The notes beneath the pieces were generated by a model. The model was not told the origin of the DNA. It was given only the letters and a program-made list of their open reading frames with translations, and searched no databases. DNA of 64,000 bases, taken from Pseudoscleropodium purum (lineage: Eukaryota > Streptophyta > Bryopsida > Hypnales > Brachytheciaceae). The DNA lies in contig OZ017795.1 in assembly GCA_963969395.1 (NCBI GenBank), forward strand, positions 39,909,063-39,973,062, read 5' to 3'. This document shows positions 10,638 to 21,689 of this stretch, piece after piece. The translations under genes and the position numbers were made by a program. The stretch's first letter is position 1. Each line of letters begins with the position of its first letter.

Positions 10638-11669
10638 ATGGGAATGCTAGCGGTTGCCCCCCAGCAGCGCCCGGAGACTGGCCGCGTGATCATCGAAGGC
10701 GACGTCGTCATCGTCTACGAGCGTCACGACCGCTTGAAGGCCGTCACAGTCGTCCGCAACGGGGAGCTTCAGAACCGTTTCGGAGTCTTCCCCTACAACG
10801 ACTGGATCGGGAAGCCTTTCGGCAGCCAAGTGGTGGGCAAAAATGGCGCCGGCTTCGTCTACCTCTTGGCACCCACCCCTGAGCTTTGGACCCTCGCCTT
10901 GCCTCACAGAACGCAAATCCTCTACATTGCCGACATCAGCTTCGTGGTTTCCTTTCTGGAGCTTCGGCCTGGGAGTGTCGTATTGGAATCAGGAACAGGC
11001 AGTGGCTCCCTGACGCACTCTCTGGCCCGAGCAGTCTCCCCCACGGGACATGTCCACACGTTCGATTTCCATGAGCAGCGGGCGAACGCCGCGAGGGAGG
11101 ATTTTGCCCGCAACGGTGTCGCCGAGGTCGTCACCGTGAAGGTGCGCGACATCCAAGGCGAGGGGTTCCCGGAAGAGTTTTCGAATTGCGTGGACGGCGT
11201 GTTTCTCGACTTGCCGCAGCCGTGGCTGGCCATTCCTTCGGTCGTGAGGTCGCTGCGCAGTGATGGTCTGGTTTGCTCGTTCTCGCCCTGCATTGAGCAA
11301 GTGCAAAGGACGTGCGAGGGGTTGAGTAAAGAGCAGTTCGCGGATATTCGCACGTTTGAGGTGCTGCTGCGGTCGTATGAGGTGCGCCATGAGAATCTTA
11401 GCACCAGTTTTGAGTGTAGTGAACAGACGTCAGGACTAAACCCTAAACAGCGCCAGGACTCGATGAAGTCGCCTCCTCATAAGCGGCAGCGAGCAGAGGG
11501 TGGAGTTGACGGAGGAGACACGAATGGAGCTTCGAACCCTAATTTGAGTCCCGGAGAGGGGAGCAAGAAGACGGAGAGACAGTCACGGGCTGTGATTGCG
11601 AGACCGTACCCGGAAACCAAAGGGCACACTGGGTATCTTACGTTTGCGAGGCAAGCCACACACATGTAG
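10638..11669 (+). CDS. TRM61: tRNA (adenine-58-N1)-methyltransferase catalytic subunit
   Basis: An intronless frame of 343 residues, homologous to TRMT61A/Trm61, which with Trm6 makes m1A58 in the T-loop of tRNAs using S-adenosylmethionine. Visible features: an N-terminal beta-rich domain (1-90); the Rossmann methyltransferase fold with SAM motif ESGTGSGS (117-124); TFDFHEQRA (141-149), the acidic-loop region of the SAM site; catalytic-face motif FLDLPQPW (189-196); the family signature CSFSPCIEQVQRT (213-225); and a C-terminal GHTGYLTFA (329-337). A low-complexity Ser/Arg/Gly insertion (about 258-320) separates the last two. Two Met codons open the frame (M1 and M3); M1 was taken. The neighbouring tRNA-Leu carries A58 in its T-loop and so is a plausible substrate. 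Coding GC is clearly higher than in the flanks. No breaks. Confidence 0.95.
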   Translation: MGMLAVAPQQRPETGRVIIEGDVVIVYERHDRLKAVTVVRNGELQNRFGVFPYNDWIGKPFGSQVVGKNGAGFVYLLAPTPELWTLALPHRTQILYIADISFVVSFLELRPGSVVLESGTGSGSLTHSLARAVSPTGHVHTFDFHEQRANAAREDFARNGVAEVVTVKVRDIQGEGFPEEFSNCVDGVFLDLPQPWLAIPSVVRSLRSDGLVCSFSPCIEQVQRTCEGLSKEQFADIRTFEVLLRSYEVRHENLSTSFECSEQTSGLNPKQRQDSMKSPPHKRQRAEGGVDGGDTNGASNPNLSPGEGSKKTERQSRAVIARPYPETKGHTGYLTFARQATHM

Positions 11670-14600
11670 GAAACCATAGCTTTTTAGGGGTTTAGGTTTA
11701 GAGTTTGATGATTCTGTACCATCACCAGATACCTGAATTTTGAGGCTTATTTTTTGTGATTGAATCGGGTCACTCGTGAACTGGAGGTTCTGCCTGAAGT
11801 TAGTGATGTTTCAGGGTGCTGCTGCAATTGGTTGCAGGGCTTGGAAATGCTCAATTCTGAGAATGTAGATCTCTTTTGAATGCAGCTCTGAATGTGACGA
11901 AGTAATTATAGTGGGTTTCATTCCACACACTGGTTAATGGACCATGTCCAGCAGATTATCTGAAGCGCCTACCCACATTGCATGAGCAGGTGAACTGTTT
12001 ATTGATTATTTATTGTTTATCAACTGTTGATTAGAAAACTCCGCTTGTTGAGGTGGTTTCTTGAAACTGTAGTTGAGTGCTGTGAACATCTCTTGTCGCT
12101 TCACTCAACAGTATAAGCAAGGCTTTTCCGTAAGCTCTTAGACCTCCATTGCACCCTCATTGCACCCTAAACGGTTTCACTCACCACTTATCACCACTGT
12201 TTGTGGAATGCAGGTGACTGATCCACAAAAAATTTGACAAGATCATACTGTGTAATAAGCATTTATTCTTACATGATCAGCGATGCTTGAAACACACCAA
12301 TGCAGTTGATGACATGCTTGTTCACTGAAAATCATCTTCTTGCTTGATTGCAGAATAGGTCGCTTAAGGTACCAATCTCTTTGGCTTTGCATGTTGGAGT
12401 CCCATGCAAAATATTACTTGCAGCATCTAGGTCTGTTTCAGGAATACTGTCCTGTAATTTCTGTATGCAGCAGAACACGCCAGTGCTTTTGGAGACTGGA
12501 GGAAAGCTCGATACTGTGTTTTGTAATTATCCTCCCAGCGAACTTGTTTCTAGAATTTAGTTCAGGTCAGTCACACAAGTGAAAAGTATGTAGCTTAGTG
12601 AGGGCCACGTAAATCACTACAGTACCGGTAAGTCAGTTGCTTTAATGAGATTGCTGTAATTCAAATTCAGTGTAGAACGGCTTGATTGCATTTCTGGACA
12701 TGAATTGACGTGACATCTAAACCCTAAAACTGACCCAGCAGCACTGATTTCGCAGTCACATCGTCAAAAGGCATCATGGCAGTAGGTAGCAACTGTAGAG
12801 CGCTATTATGGAACTAAAGCCTTCCTTTTGATTTTGAAAAGGAAAGAACTCAATGTGTGAGTGCCACCACGCCAAACGCACATATATTGTGGACCATGGC
12901 ATTTACAACAGCTCTCACAGTAATCTATATACTTCTCAAATGTAGGGTGGCACTTTGAGCACCTTGAAAGCTCCAAAGTAACTTACAACCTTCTTGTGAC
13001 ACATACTTATTGTGGGACACATTCATTTTTCACCTTTCACCCACAATAAGTGAACATCACATTATTTTGTATATTCTACACACACAGCACTTCCTGAAGA
13101 GTGAGTTCGCTTCCCAAGTGACTCGACGTTGCAACTTCTACCGTATCTAAACATTCAATACCTGCCATTTCCACTGATCTTTAGAACTTGAAATTACCCA
13201 TTTAAAAAGCTTCTGTAAGGTAACGAAATGTATCGATTATAAACAAGAATCATTTCCTACTTATTGTGATGTTTCCATAGTTGACTTCCAATTCAATTCG
13301 TTTTGTAGCATGCTCTTCGGGGTCATTGTTTGAAGCAAAATTTATTGTTAGAAAAGAGAAAATGTCATAAGTGTCGATCGAATGCTACCAAGTACCAACA
13401 GACCACTGCAACAGTTGCAGAACACAATCAACGTGAACGGGATTCATCAAAGACCACCCATGCCAAGCAGTCTGCGCTGGTGCTCCTGTCCCGATTCCAA
13501 TCACAAATGAATGCTGGGTCCAAGATTTGTTGCAGTCATGAGTGAATCAATACTAGTCACAAACTTGTCTTGATGGTGTTGCATACTGATGAGCTAGAAA
13601 GGTCGGTCAGGCTCGCAGAATGACAGCAACTTACAGGGCCATAAAACCTCCGAGTGGGGCAGCATTTGTGGCATGACGCATGACGCAAGCACGGCAGGCA
13701 GGCAGGAACTTACAGCTGCTGCGTCACTGCAGGTTCTGTCATTCTTCGTCACCGTCACGAACTTACTGGAATCCAAGGAGAGAGAGAGAGAGAGAAGAGA
13801 GAAGAGAGCTCAGGAGAAACCAACCACAAGATTTTGACTCTAAGGTGGAAGGTGCCTAGTGTGTGAGCATGAAAATGCAAGCATGTGAGCCTTGAGTGTA
13901 TGTATAAGTAGATTTTCTATAATCGTTGCAGGTGCTTTTAACATAAACTTTTATTATATAGGTATCTATAATATAGTTACACTAAAATTATGGAGAGTTG
14001 ATTGTCATTGTCATTGCTGAAATCCTAGGAGAAAGAGAGAGAAGAGACCTTAGGAGTAGTGTTCATGAATTTTTTGAGTTTTATCGGCTATTTTCTTTCC
14101 GTTTCCAAATTGAACCATTTTTTCGAGTGCAATCTGATTATTTTCTCAATTTTTTTACTCAAAATAGAAATTTTATGGATTTTTTCAATGTTTTTTTTTT
14201 GTCAATGCTTTCAAATCACAAACAAGTTTTTTTTACTCAACTTCGTGATGTACCTTAAAATGTTTTTTGCATTCATGTACAAATTTTAAACTTTTTGAAT
14301 TGTTTGCATCTAGATAATTTCAAGGGTTTTTTATAGTTCAAGTTGATTTTATGCACTTCCACCAAACTATATGAAAAGGTAAGAAATTGGGTCAAATCTT
14401 AGAGCATCTACACCCTTACTCTCCAAATTTGATGCACAATAGTTTTGCATCTATATTTAGTGGGTGCTCCAGCTTTTTGTCTCTCATCTTCAGAGCATGC
14501 TCTGTTACCCCACTACGAAAGCATTCCTACAACTTCAAATGTGGAGGACTATAAACTAGAGAATGATGAGATCAAACATGAAAGAATCCATGAAAAGGTA

Positions 14601-15879
14601 TTTGAGAGGACTATGCATGGTGAATTTTAGTACAAACAAAGCTAAACATGGGAAGGGAGGATTTTGTTACATGAAATGACAAGTTTGACTTAAAAAGTGA
14701 CAAATATGTATTGGGATCATTCAATTTTGCAAGCCCATGAAAGAATGCTTAAATAGTGGCCTAAGGTGCTCCATGTGGTGGAGCCACGAATATGGCATGC
14801 AATTTTTTGGATTGCAAGGCAACAAATGTTGCTTTTAAATTGTCTCATGTGGCTAACTTTGGGTTAGAAGGACTAAATAGCAAATTGAATGGATGCTCTT
14901 ACAAAACAAATGAATACCATATAAAGTAGATTGACTAACCTACAAGAAGAAAAAAGAACTTACTAGACTTAATTTGGCATGTCAATCTTCCACACAAGAG
15001 AATTGAAGGATTGAGGTCTTAAAGAATGTTTGATATTTATCATCTACTTTGACCATGAATTAAACCCAAAGTGTACAAAAGTAATGATCTTTTTAACCCC
15101 TAGAGGAATGTTGTCTATGAAGTGAACAATTATAAATTTGGATAGGTCTCTAGTAAGTCAAATTTTGAATAGATCTTTTTGAAAATTTGACAAAAGGTGT
15201 AGATAATTGAACAATTAATGGATTTGCTAAAGGGTAGATTTCTCATATAATGTCAAGTTCTTGAGATAAAACCATTCAATAAATGTAAACAAAGTTTGAT
15301 TTGCAAGTTTAGTATGCAATTTTAGTTTGACTAGTTTGACTGTCACATACCCTACATTAATTGAATAGCACAATCCATACATTAGAAATGATGAAATTGT
15401 GTATTTGAGATTTATGATTGCAATAATGTGCCACGTCCTTGATTTTCATTCAAATGAATTTAATACATCATGTTGATATAGCATAGCAAGCTACATAGCA
15501 TGAATTTATTATGTATTTATTATTGTTTAATAAATCATGAGATGGTTATGTCAAAGGATGGTAACATCATTATTTTCTTTTTTATATTAATTTGGAAGAG
15601 TGATCTACATAAATTGAAGTGACAATTCAACTTACTTTTACTATCACTTTCATTAAATGCCAACTTGCAATCTTAGCTCTAGTTGACTCCCAATAAAATC
15701 TAAATGAATGTGTTTCATTTAGAAAGCTAACAAAATTTAAATTCTATCAAGTTGATACAAATATTTATATGGACTACATGTGTGTCTATATGCTATATCT
15801 AATTAATTTTCAAAACCAAAGGAATATAAAATATACTAAATAATTATAAAATATATAATATTTTAAAAACATATCAAAG
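11670..15879. other. Long gene-poor stretch after TRMT61A
   Basis: About 4.2 kb. The first few hundred bases are probably TRMT61A 3' UTR. Beyond that only short frames without family resemblance are seen. A GA microsatellite lies at about 13780-13808. From about 14100 the sequence becomes strongly AT-rich with T-runs that create spurious hydrophobic frames (for example 13998-14289). Confidence 0.55.
13780..13808. repeat. GA microsatellite
   Basis: A run of GA dinucleotides followed by imperfect AGAGAAGAGA repeats. Confidence 0.8.
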
Positions 15880-16176
15880 ACATTAGAGGATTTTTGGGCT
15901 CAAGAAGGGCTACTTCAAGTAGGTGCGTTGGAAACTATCCTCCCCTACAGTTTTGGGGAATGGTTGTTCCCGACAAAAAAAAATTTAAAATTTAAAATTT
16001 TAAAAAAAAACTAACTCTTGAAATGCAAGAAAAAAATAGAAAAAAAAAATTTCATATTTTTTTCAAACATGGCAATCACTATGCTACGTTAGCAAGCTGC
16101 TGCGGCCCCCCTGCGGAACTATTCCCACAATGTGGGAACCTATAGCCCTCTTGGAGGTGAAAAAATCCTCTAATGT
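15880..16176. mobile_element. MITE-like element with 16-bp terminal inverted repeats
   Basis: The left end, ACATTAGAGGATTTTT at 15880, is the perfect inverse of the right end AAAAATCCTCTAATGT ending at 16176. The interior (about 265 bp) contains a homopolymer-rich part and a GC-rich patch near 16100-16125 (GCTGCGGCCCCCCTGCGG), unlike its surroundings. No clear target duplication was found, so the superfamily is undecided. It has no coding capacity. Confidence 0.65.
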
Positions 16177-18003
16177 GTATTTTATAATAAAAAAATAAAA
16201 AAATAAAATTAATAGAAACAATTTTGAATGTTTAAAAATTATAACTTATTATAATCTAACTACTTTATTTTTTAAATATATAATTTCCATTTGAGGTAAA
16301 TTAACCTATTACCATCAATCACCCAATTCGAACATATACTAAATCCTCCCATCTTCACAATAAATGTCATTTTTTTCTACAAAGTGTATGACTTATTTTC
16401 TTTGGATGCCCATCTCTCTATAAACAATAGTAGGGTGATAAAAATGTTGTTCACTAAATGTTGATTATGATGGGCTTAATTGTAAACAAGTTATATACTT
16501 GTCATAAGAAGTTGCAGCTTATTAAGGCAATAAAAGAGGCACTTTTAGAATGTTAAACTTGTACTCTTAAGACACTGACCAAACAAGATTAATGGGACCT
16601 ATGACTAATCTTGAACCTTCTTAAGATGATTATGACCCCACCTATTAATTGTTTTACATTTTTGCACCAAATGAATTTGAAAATTCATATCAATTTTAGT
16701 TCTTATCAAATTAATATAAATTCACTTATATTTGAATCTATTCCATTAATTCTTTTTCTGAAAAATACAAAAAAGAATAAGCACCTTGTGAAAGATACCC
16801 AAATTCATAATCTAGGTGGTGATAGGCTAATTGACCTTAAGTGCAAGAAAGAAAATATCTCAATGTTCAATTGTGGTACCAATTTTCTCTCTAAAAAGTC
16901 GATCAATACAATAAAACAATAATAACAAGTGCTAATGAGTCTCAATAAATATTATAGTTGCAACATTGACATTGCAATTAGTTTGCAAGGAACTAAAGTT
17001 GAAAGCGCTAGTGTTCAATCAAAGCATTTTGAACATTGGCATTTGATCAAAAGTCTCTTATTGTACTCTAAGTTTTCATGGTGAATATTAGGGTTGCTAA
17101 AGTATATTGCCTATTTCTACATATGTAAAAATTAACCCTATGAAGAAACAACCAGGGAAGATTGACCCCTCTGTTGCCCTTCCAGAGGATAAATGTCAAA
17201 ATTGCCCCCTATTTTGTGCCGCTTAAATTTTGTCATTTCGTCACTTCTTCAAGCTCATGTGGGGTCTTTGATTGCAAATATGAGTTCAGAATTTGCAAAT
17301 TTAATTGTATGTGGCAAATAAAAAATTCCAGTGTTTTCTACAAGGGTAAAACACAGGACAATAGAGGGGTCAATCCTCCCTGGCCCAGAAACTTTGTCCA
17401 GCAAGTGTTGATGGCTTTCAACAAACTTCAATTGCTAATGACCGGCTTTGCCATGTTCCAGGTAGTTGTTCAATAAATATCTGCAAATGGTTGGATTCAT
17501 AACTTAAGTGGGTAAGTTAAAAGCAAAATCAAGGACAGGATTTCTAGAGAAGATAATTTCAGGCAAACCCAGATCACTCAAAAGGAAATGGTCTGTGTGT
17601 TTTAAAATTTAAAAAAGAAAAAGAAAAAAAAGAGCTACATCAAGTTCCATTCCAGCCATGCCTGGCTTCACATGACAAGGGCATGGAATTTGCAGTGCCT
17701 GCACTGACTCACTTTAACTTATATTATGTTTGAAACCGCATCCACTCATCCACTCACAGGCTTAAAATTACATATAATATTTTAATGACAACAACAACAG
17801 CAACAAAAAAAAAGTGTAGTAATTATGATAAGATGAGGACTGGATTTGATGGCCAGTGGTGAGGAATTATGATATTGAAGTAAATTCATAGAAAAAAATA
17901 ATAATGTGATTGGGTAAGCAAAAAATACTTCAGTACATAATAAGACGCGCGGCATGTGAGAAGTGTGAAATCAATACAGACAGCTTTTGTTGTAAGTGCT
18001 AAC
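16177..18003. other. AT-rich spacer, nothing coding recognised
   Basis: About 1.8 kb with short frames only (16611-16922 and 17162-17476 look like chance frames with no motif). Confidence 0.5.
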
Positions 18004-18170
18004 TTACTTATTGGTACCTGAGACTGTACTTGATGCAACACATATGAAAGGAGAATGGACAGTCATAGGCTATCTGTAAATTTACCATGTATGATTTTAT
18101 TATTAATTTTATGTTTGTGAATTTTGAATTGTAATCCATAACAACATTTGCATGAACTAGATATGTATCA
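18004..18170 (+). repeat. Direct repeat, copy 1 of 2 (about 165 bp)
   Basis: It starts ACTTATTGGTACCTGAGACT and contains GACAGTCATAGGCTATCT and AATCCATAACAACATTTG. The same order of blocks recurs at 19250-19415 with scattered substitutions. The spacing is about 1.25 kb, same orientation. Confidence 0.75.
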
Positions 18171-18177
18171 GTTTAGT

Positions 18178-19030
18178 TTAACCCCTGAAAGACCAAAAAC
18201 TGCGTTTGTTGGCAACATATAAATTTTGGGCAGGTGTGTGTGACTAGAGATTTTCATGTTTTTGGCTCAGATTTTGATAGAAGGTGTGGACGAGGAGTAT
18301 CTTTCATGAGCACTAAATTTCAGGACATTTGAAAATACGAGTCAAAAGTTATGGCCTAATATGTAGTTTGTTTTTCAACTTGAGCAGTCCAGGCCAATTT
18401 GAAAAAATCATTTTTTTTCAAAAATCCAAATTTGAAATTGGTTTTCTAGATGTATATATACATTAAAAGCTTTGAATCATTCCATTTTAATCAACAAGTC
18501 AAAAGTTATGAGGTGTTTTAGTTTGCAAGTAGTTATGGATTCTCTACTCCAAAATAAACTTTGCAGCCCTTTATTAAATTCAATTTTCAATACTTTTGGA
18601 AAAAAATTAAAAAAATAAGGTGAAGATTTTTTATTACAACATTAGAATCATTGAGATTGGCATTTTTCGGTTCCATAAATAAATTGTTAGTAATTTAGTA
18701 TTTTGAACCATTCTCTACTTCTTTCTACTTACTATTTTTCCTATATGTTGTACAATTTCAAATGATTTAAAAATTTTCAAGCATATAGCCAACATGCCTC
18801 AAAGAATGAAACCAAAGAGTTGCAATTATTTTGAACATTTTTTTCTATACAAATGTGACCTTGTGAAGTTCAACTACCTGGTTTTTTGTAGGGACAAAAA
18901 AATGATTTTTGTCACTTCAAATACTAATATCTTGCAATCTACATGGTGGAAATTTCTGAAATTTTTACCACATCTTTTTAAAATTGTGTACTTCGAGAAC
19001 ATGTGTCCAAAAATGGTTTTTTTTCTCTAA
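18178..19030 (+). repeat. Dispersed AT-rich repeat, beginning TTAACCCCTGAAAGACCAAA
   Basis: The opening motif recurs with small changes at 51056, 53738 and, inverted, near 47531. The part at about 18430-18610 (GGTTTTCTAGAT, GCTTTGAATCATTCCATTTT, CAAAAGTTATGAGG, TCTCTACTCCAAAATAAAC) is matched in inverted orientation at about 36100-36335. The part at 18840-18960 (ACAAATGTGACCTTGTGAAG, TCTTGCAAT) is matched at about 62070-62150. No intact coding frame is seen. Confidence 0.55.
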
Positions 19031-19139
19031 ATTTTGAAACCTGTATAAAAAAATAGCAATTTTGGAGCAATTTTGGCAAAAACACAGTTAAGGAACTTTA
19101 ATTAAGCATAAGTTTAGTTGCATTGGTGGTATTCCATTG

Positions 19140-19680
19140 GCACCCACAAAAAAAATCTAATTTTATGGCTACAAATTAGGACGCATACATAGATTTGGGG
19201 TTCATGTTGTGGGTCTTGAATTGCACCCAAGTAATGAAATCAATTGACAACTTATTGGTACCTGAGACTGCACTTGATGCAATACATACCAAAGGAAAAT
19301 TGACAGTCATAGGCTATCTATAATTTATCATGTACTATTTTATTATTATTTTGCATTTGCAAATTTTGAATTATAATCCATAACAACATTTGAAATGAAT
19401 GACCAAAATAACCATCACTTTTGTTGAATTGTGGTGGTGTTTCATGCGCCCACAATTGTCACACATATTTTTTTAAATAAAAAAGAATCAAATTTCACAA
19501 TACAAACTGGGAGGTATACATTAGTTTTGGGTTGAGGTCATGAGTCTTGAATTGCATCCAAATAATGGACTATTGACAAATTAAAGAAAATTGATACATT
19601 AGTAAAAATTGACATTTATATAAGTTACTTTACGTTGTAATCTACATCAACATTTGAATGACCAATGTTAGTAATGATTT
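19140..19680 (+). repeat. Tandem duplication of a roughly 300-bp unit, including direct repeat copy 2
   Basis: Unit 1 (about 19140-19410) and unit 2 (about 19430-19680) share, in order, a GTGGT-rich start with CCCACAA, CATAGATTTGGGGTT/CATTAGTTTTGGGTT, TCTTGAATTGCA(C/T)CCAA, a TTGACAA block and AACATTTG(A)AATGA at the end. Unit 1 contains the 165-bp repeat also found at 18004. Confidence 0.55.
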
Positions 19681-19744
19681 TCTAATTGAAACCACAAAAT
19701 TGGTACTCCCTGTAATTACATGCTATGTACTCTAATTGAAGTAG

Positions 19745-20116
19745 TCATTCTTGAAAGGCTGTGTTTTTTATTTCAATTTTGATAGGAAAAGTTTTGAATG
19801 TATGGTCCTCCATTTTCTTTTGTTCTTCATGTTGTTTTTGGATGTTCTTCCAAAATTCCCTAACTTCATCTTGGCAATTGGTAAGGTGTTCTTCTGACTC
19901 CCAAGAAGTATAATCAAGTGGATATCCCTTCCATTTCACAAGATATTGAATTTTCAATTTGTAAGTATTGTTGTCAACAGCAACTTGTTTTACATCCAAT
20001 AGATGTTCCACATTCCATTCATTGTTTTCTCGATCATATACGAAGTGAACGTCAAATCCGCTTGGAGTTTTTTCATTGGACATTGGATGTGGTGCACTCC
20101 ACAATTCCTGTGCCAT
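19745..20116 (-). CDS. Orphan chromodomain protein, probably from a chromovirus (Ty3) integrase
   Basis: A 123-residue frame from ATG at 20116. Residues 33-88 form a clear chromodomain: EWNVEHLLDVK, then KIQYLVKWKGYP (55-66) and TSWESEEHL (70-78), then a helix to about 90. The aromatic positions W34, W62 and W72 fit a methyl-lysine cage. The tail is short and charged. Such a domain is typical of the C-terminus of integrases of Ty3-type chromoviruses, where it steers insertion to methylated histone H3; LHP1/HP1-type host proteins are the alternative. No protease, reverse transcriptase or integrase core was seen beside it, so it is either the tail of a decayed element or a captured gene. Expression is unknown. 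Confidence 0.6.
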   Translation of the reverse strand: MAQELWSAPHPMSNEKTPSGFDVHFVYDRENNEWNVEHLLDVKQVAVDNNTYKLKIQYLVKWKGYPLDYTSWESEEHLTNCQDEVREFWKNIQKQHEEQKKMEDHTFKTFPIKIEIKNTAFQE

Positions 20117-20199
20117 TCTTTCTACACTTTAATTATTGAAAACCACAATGTGTATAATACTTTTCTAACACTCAATAATAAACACAAACCAAATGATTA

Positions 20200-21689
20200 A
20201 TATATACTACATACAATGTGAGTGATGTTTGGTAATATTCAATAGAAAGTAAAAGAAGGGATTTTATAGTCCTTCTATCTTTCACTTTAATTAAAGTAAA
20301 TCTCATAGGGAACCATAACCCATCTCAAAGTAAAAGAATCTCCAAAAGTAAAAGTTCAACTATCAAAAAGTAAAATAATTTTAAGAATTTCGAATCTTAC
20401 AGACATCCCCTGAAAGATCCCTTCTCCATTATATCACAGTTCTTTCACCACATCATCATTTTTTCCAAGTAAATTCAGGTCCTGACTGACTCACTGCTCA
20501 TCAGTGCTCAGTTTGTCAGGTTTGTAAATTTGCAGTGGTTGTTGGCTATGTAAAATAAGAGTAACTTATGGTTTATTATTCATACAATGGAATGAGTCAA
20601 CTGTAGTCATTTATTTCCAATTAAAAAAAAAGAAAATAGACCATGTTACCACATAACTTTCACACACAAAAAAACACAGAGGAGTCAGGGAATTTTGTCT
20701 CCTTAAACTACTTCAGCTGCAGCTTTAAAACTACCCAAAAAACACACTCTCCATGCCAGTCTCTGTCTCACTGTGTCTGTCCCTCAGTCGCACCAGCGCA
20801 TTACCTGTGAATTATTTTACTTTTGTTTTTCATCCATGATACTCCATCCATCTCCAGGCAAATAACATCCACATATTTCATCCACACATCCATCCCAAAC
20901 TCGAAAATCATTCATCCATTGCCTGACCACTGACCCCGTACACCCACTCCTGCACTCCGACCAGGGGTTGGTACCTCAGGAGCCCAATAATAGCAACCCT
21001 CCAGGTGCCGCAGTGATACGAGGATTTCGTTGTCATCTCTGTCGTCCTCGCTATCTTCGCCTCTACATTTGGCTTCGCATTTGGCGCTACATTGGGCTCC
21101 AGGCACATTGGGCTTCGCATTGTGGGCTCCTCCAAATTTGGCTGAGAGAGCCTCCAAGACAGTCAAGTTTGGTGCCGAGTCTGGCGGCTTTGTTGTGAGG
21201 GCATTGGCTTGGTTTATCCTGGTATGATTGCATCCCGACTTTTTTCAGTTTTCACGCTGGCTTGGGGGAAATTTGGAAGGGCTACATCTTACAAATGTAA
21301 CAAATCTATCGTTGCTGCATGAGAGAATCCATTCCTTTTTGCAACTGCAGCTTTTGGCGTCAGGACTGAACTCCGGTAGGACTCCACTCCTGTTGCCTAC
21401 AGTACGTTAGTAGCCAGCTCATACCACTGCACTGTTTGTGCTCAGCAGTTTGGGGCCTGCGCTTTGAGGACCGGGAATTCAATAGTTCATCGTCACCACT
21501 CGAGCAATTCTTTTTTGGCTTGTGTGTTGGGGGGTGAGTTGAGTAGTCGGGGGTGTCCTTGATGTGGCAGTACTGGAGCTTCTTTTGCATGTCGAGATTT
21601 TCATGGGTTGTAGTAGGGTTTGGGAATACAGGCATTGACTTGGGAGGATTGCTGCTGCATGCAAGAGAGGGTTGGGAGAGGTATATATG
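20200..21689. other. Spacer before the left arm of the inverted duplication
   Basis: About 1.5 kb, AT-rich at first and of mixed composition from about 20900. No gene was recognised; the frames at 20908-21227 overlap each other on both strands and match no family. Confidence 0.45.
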
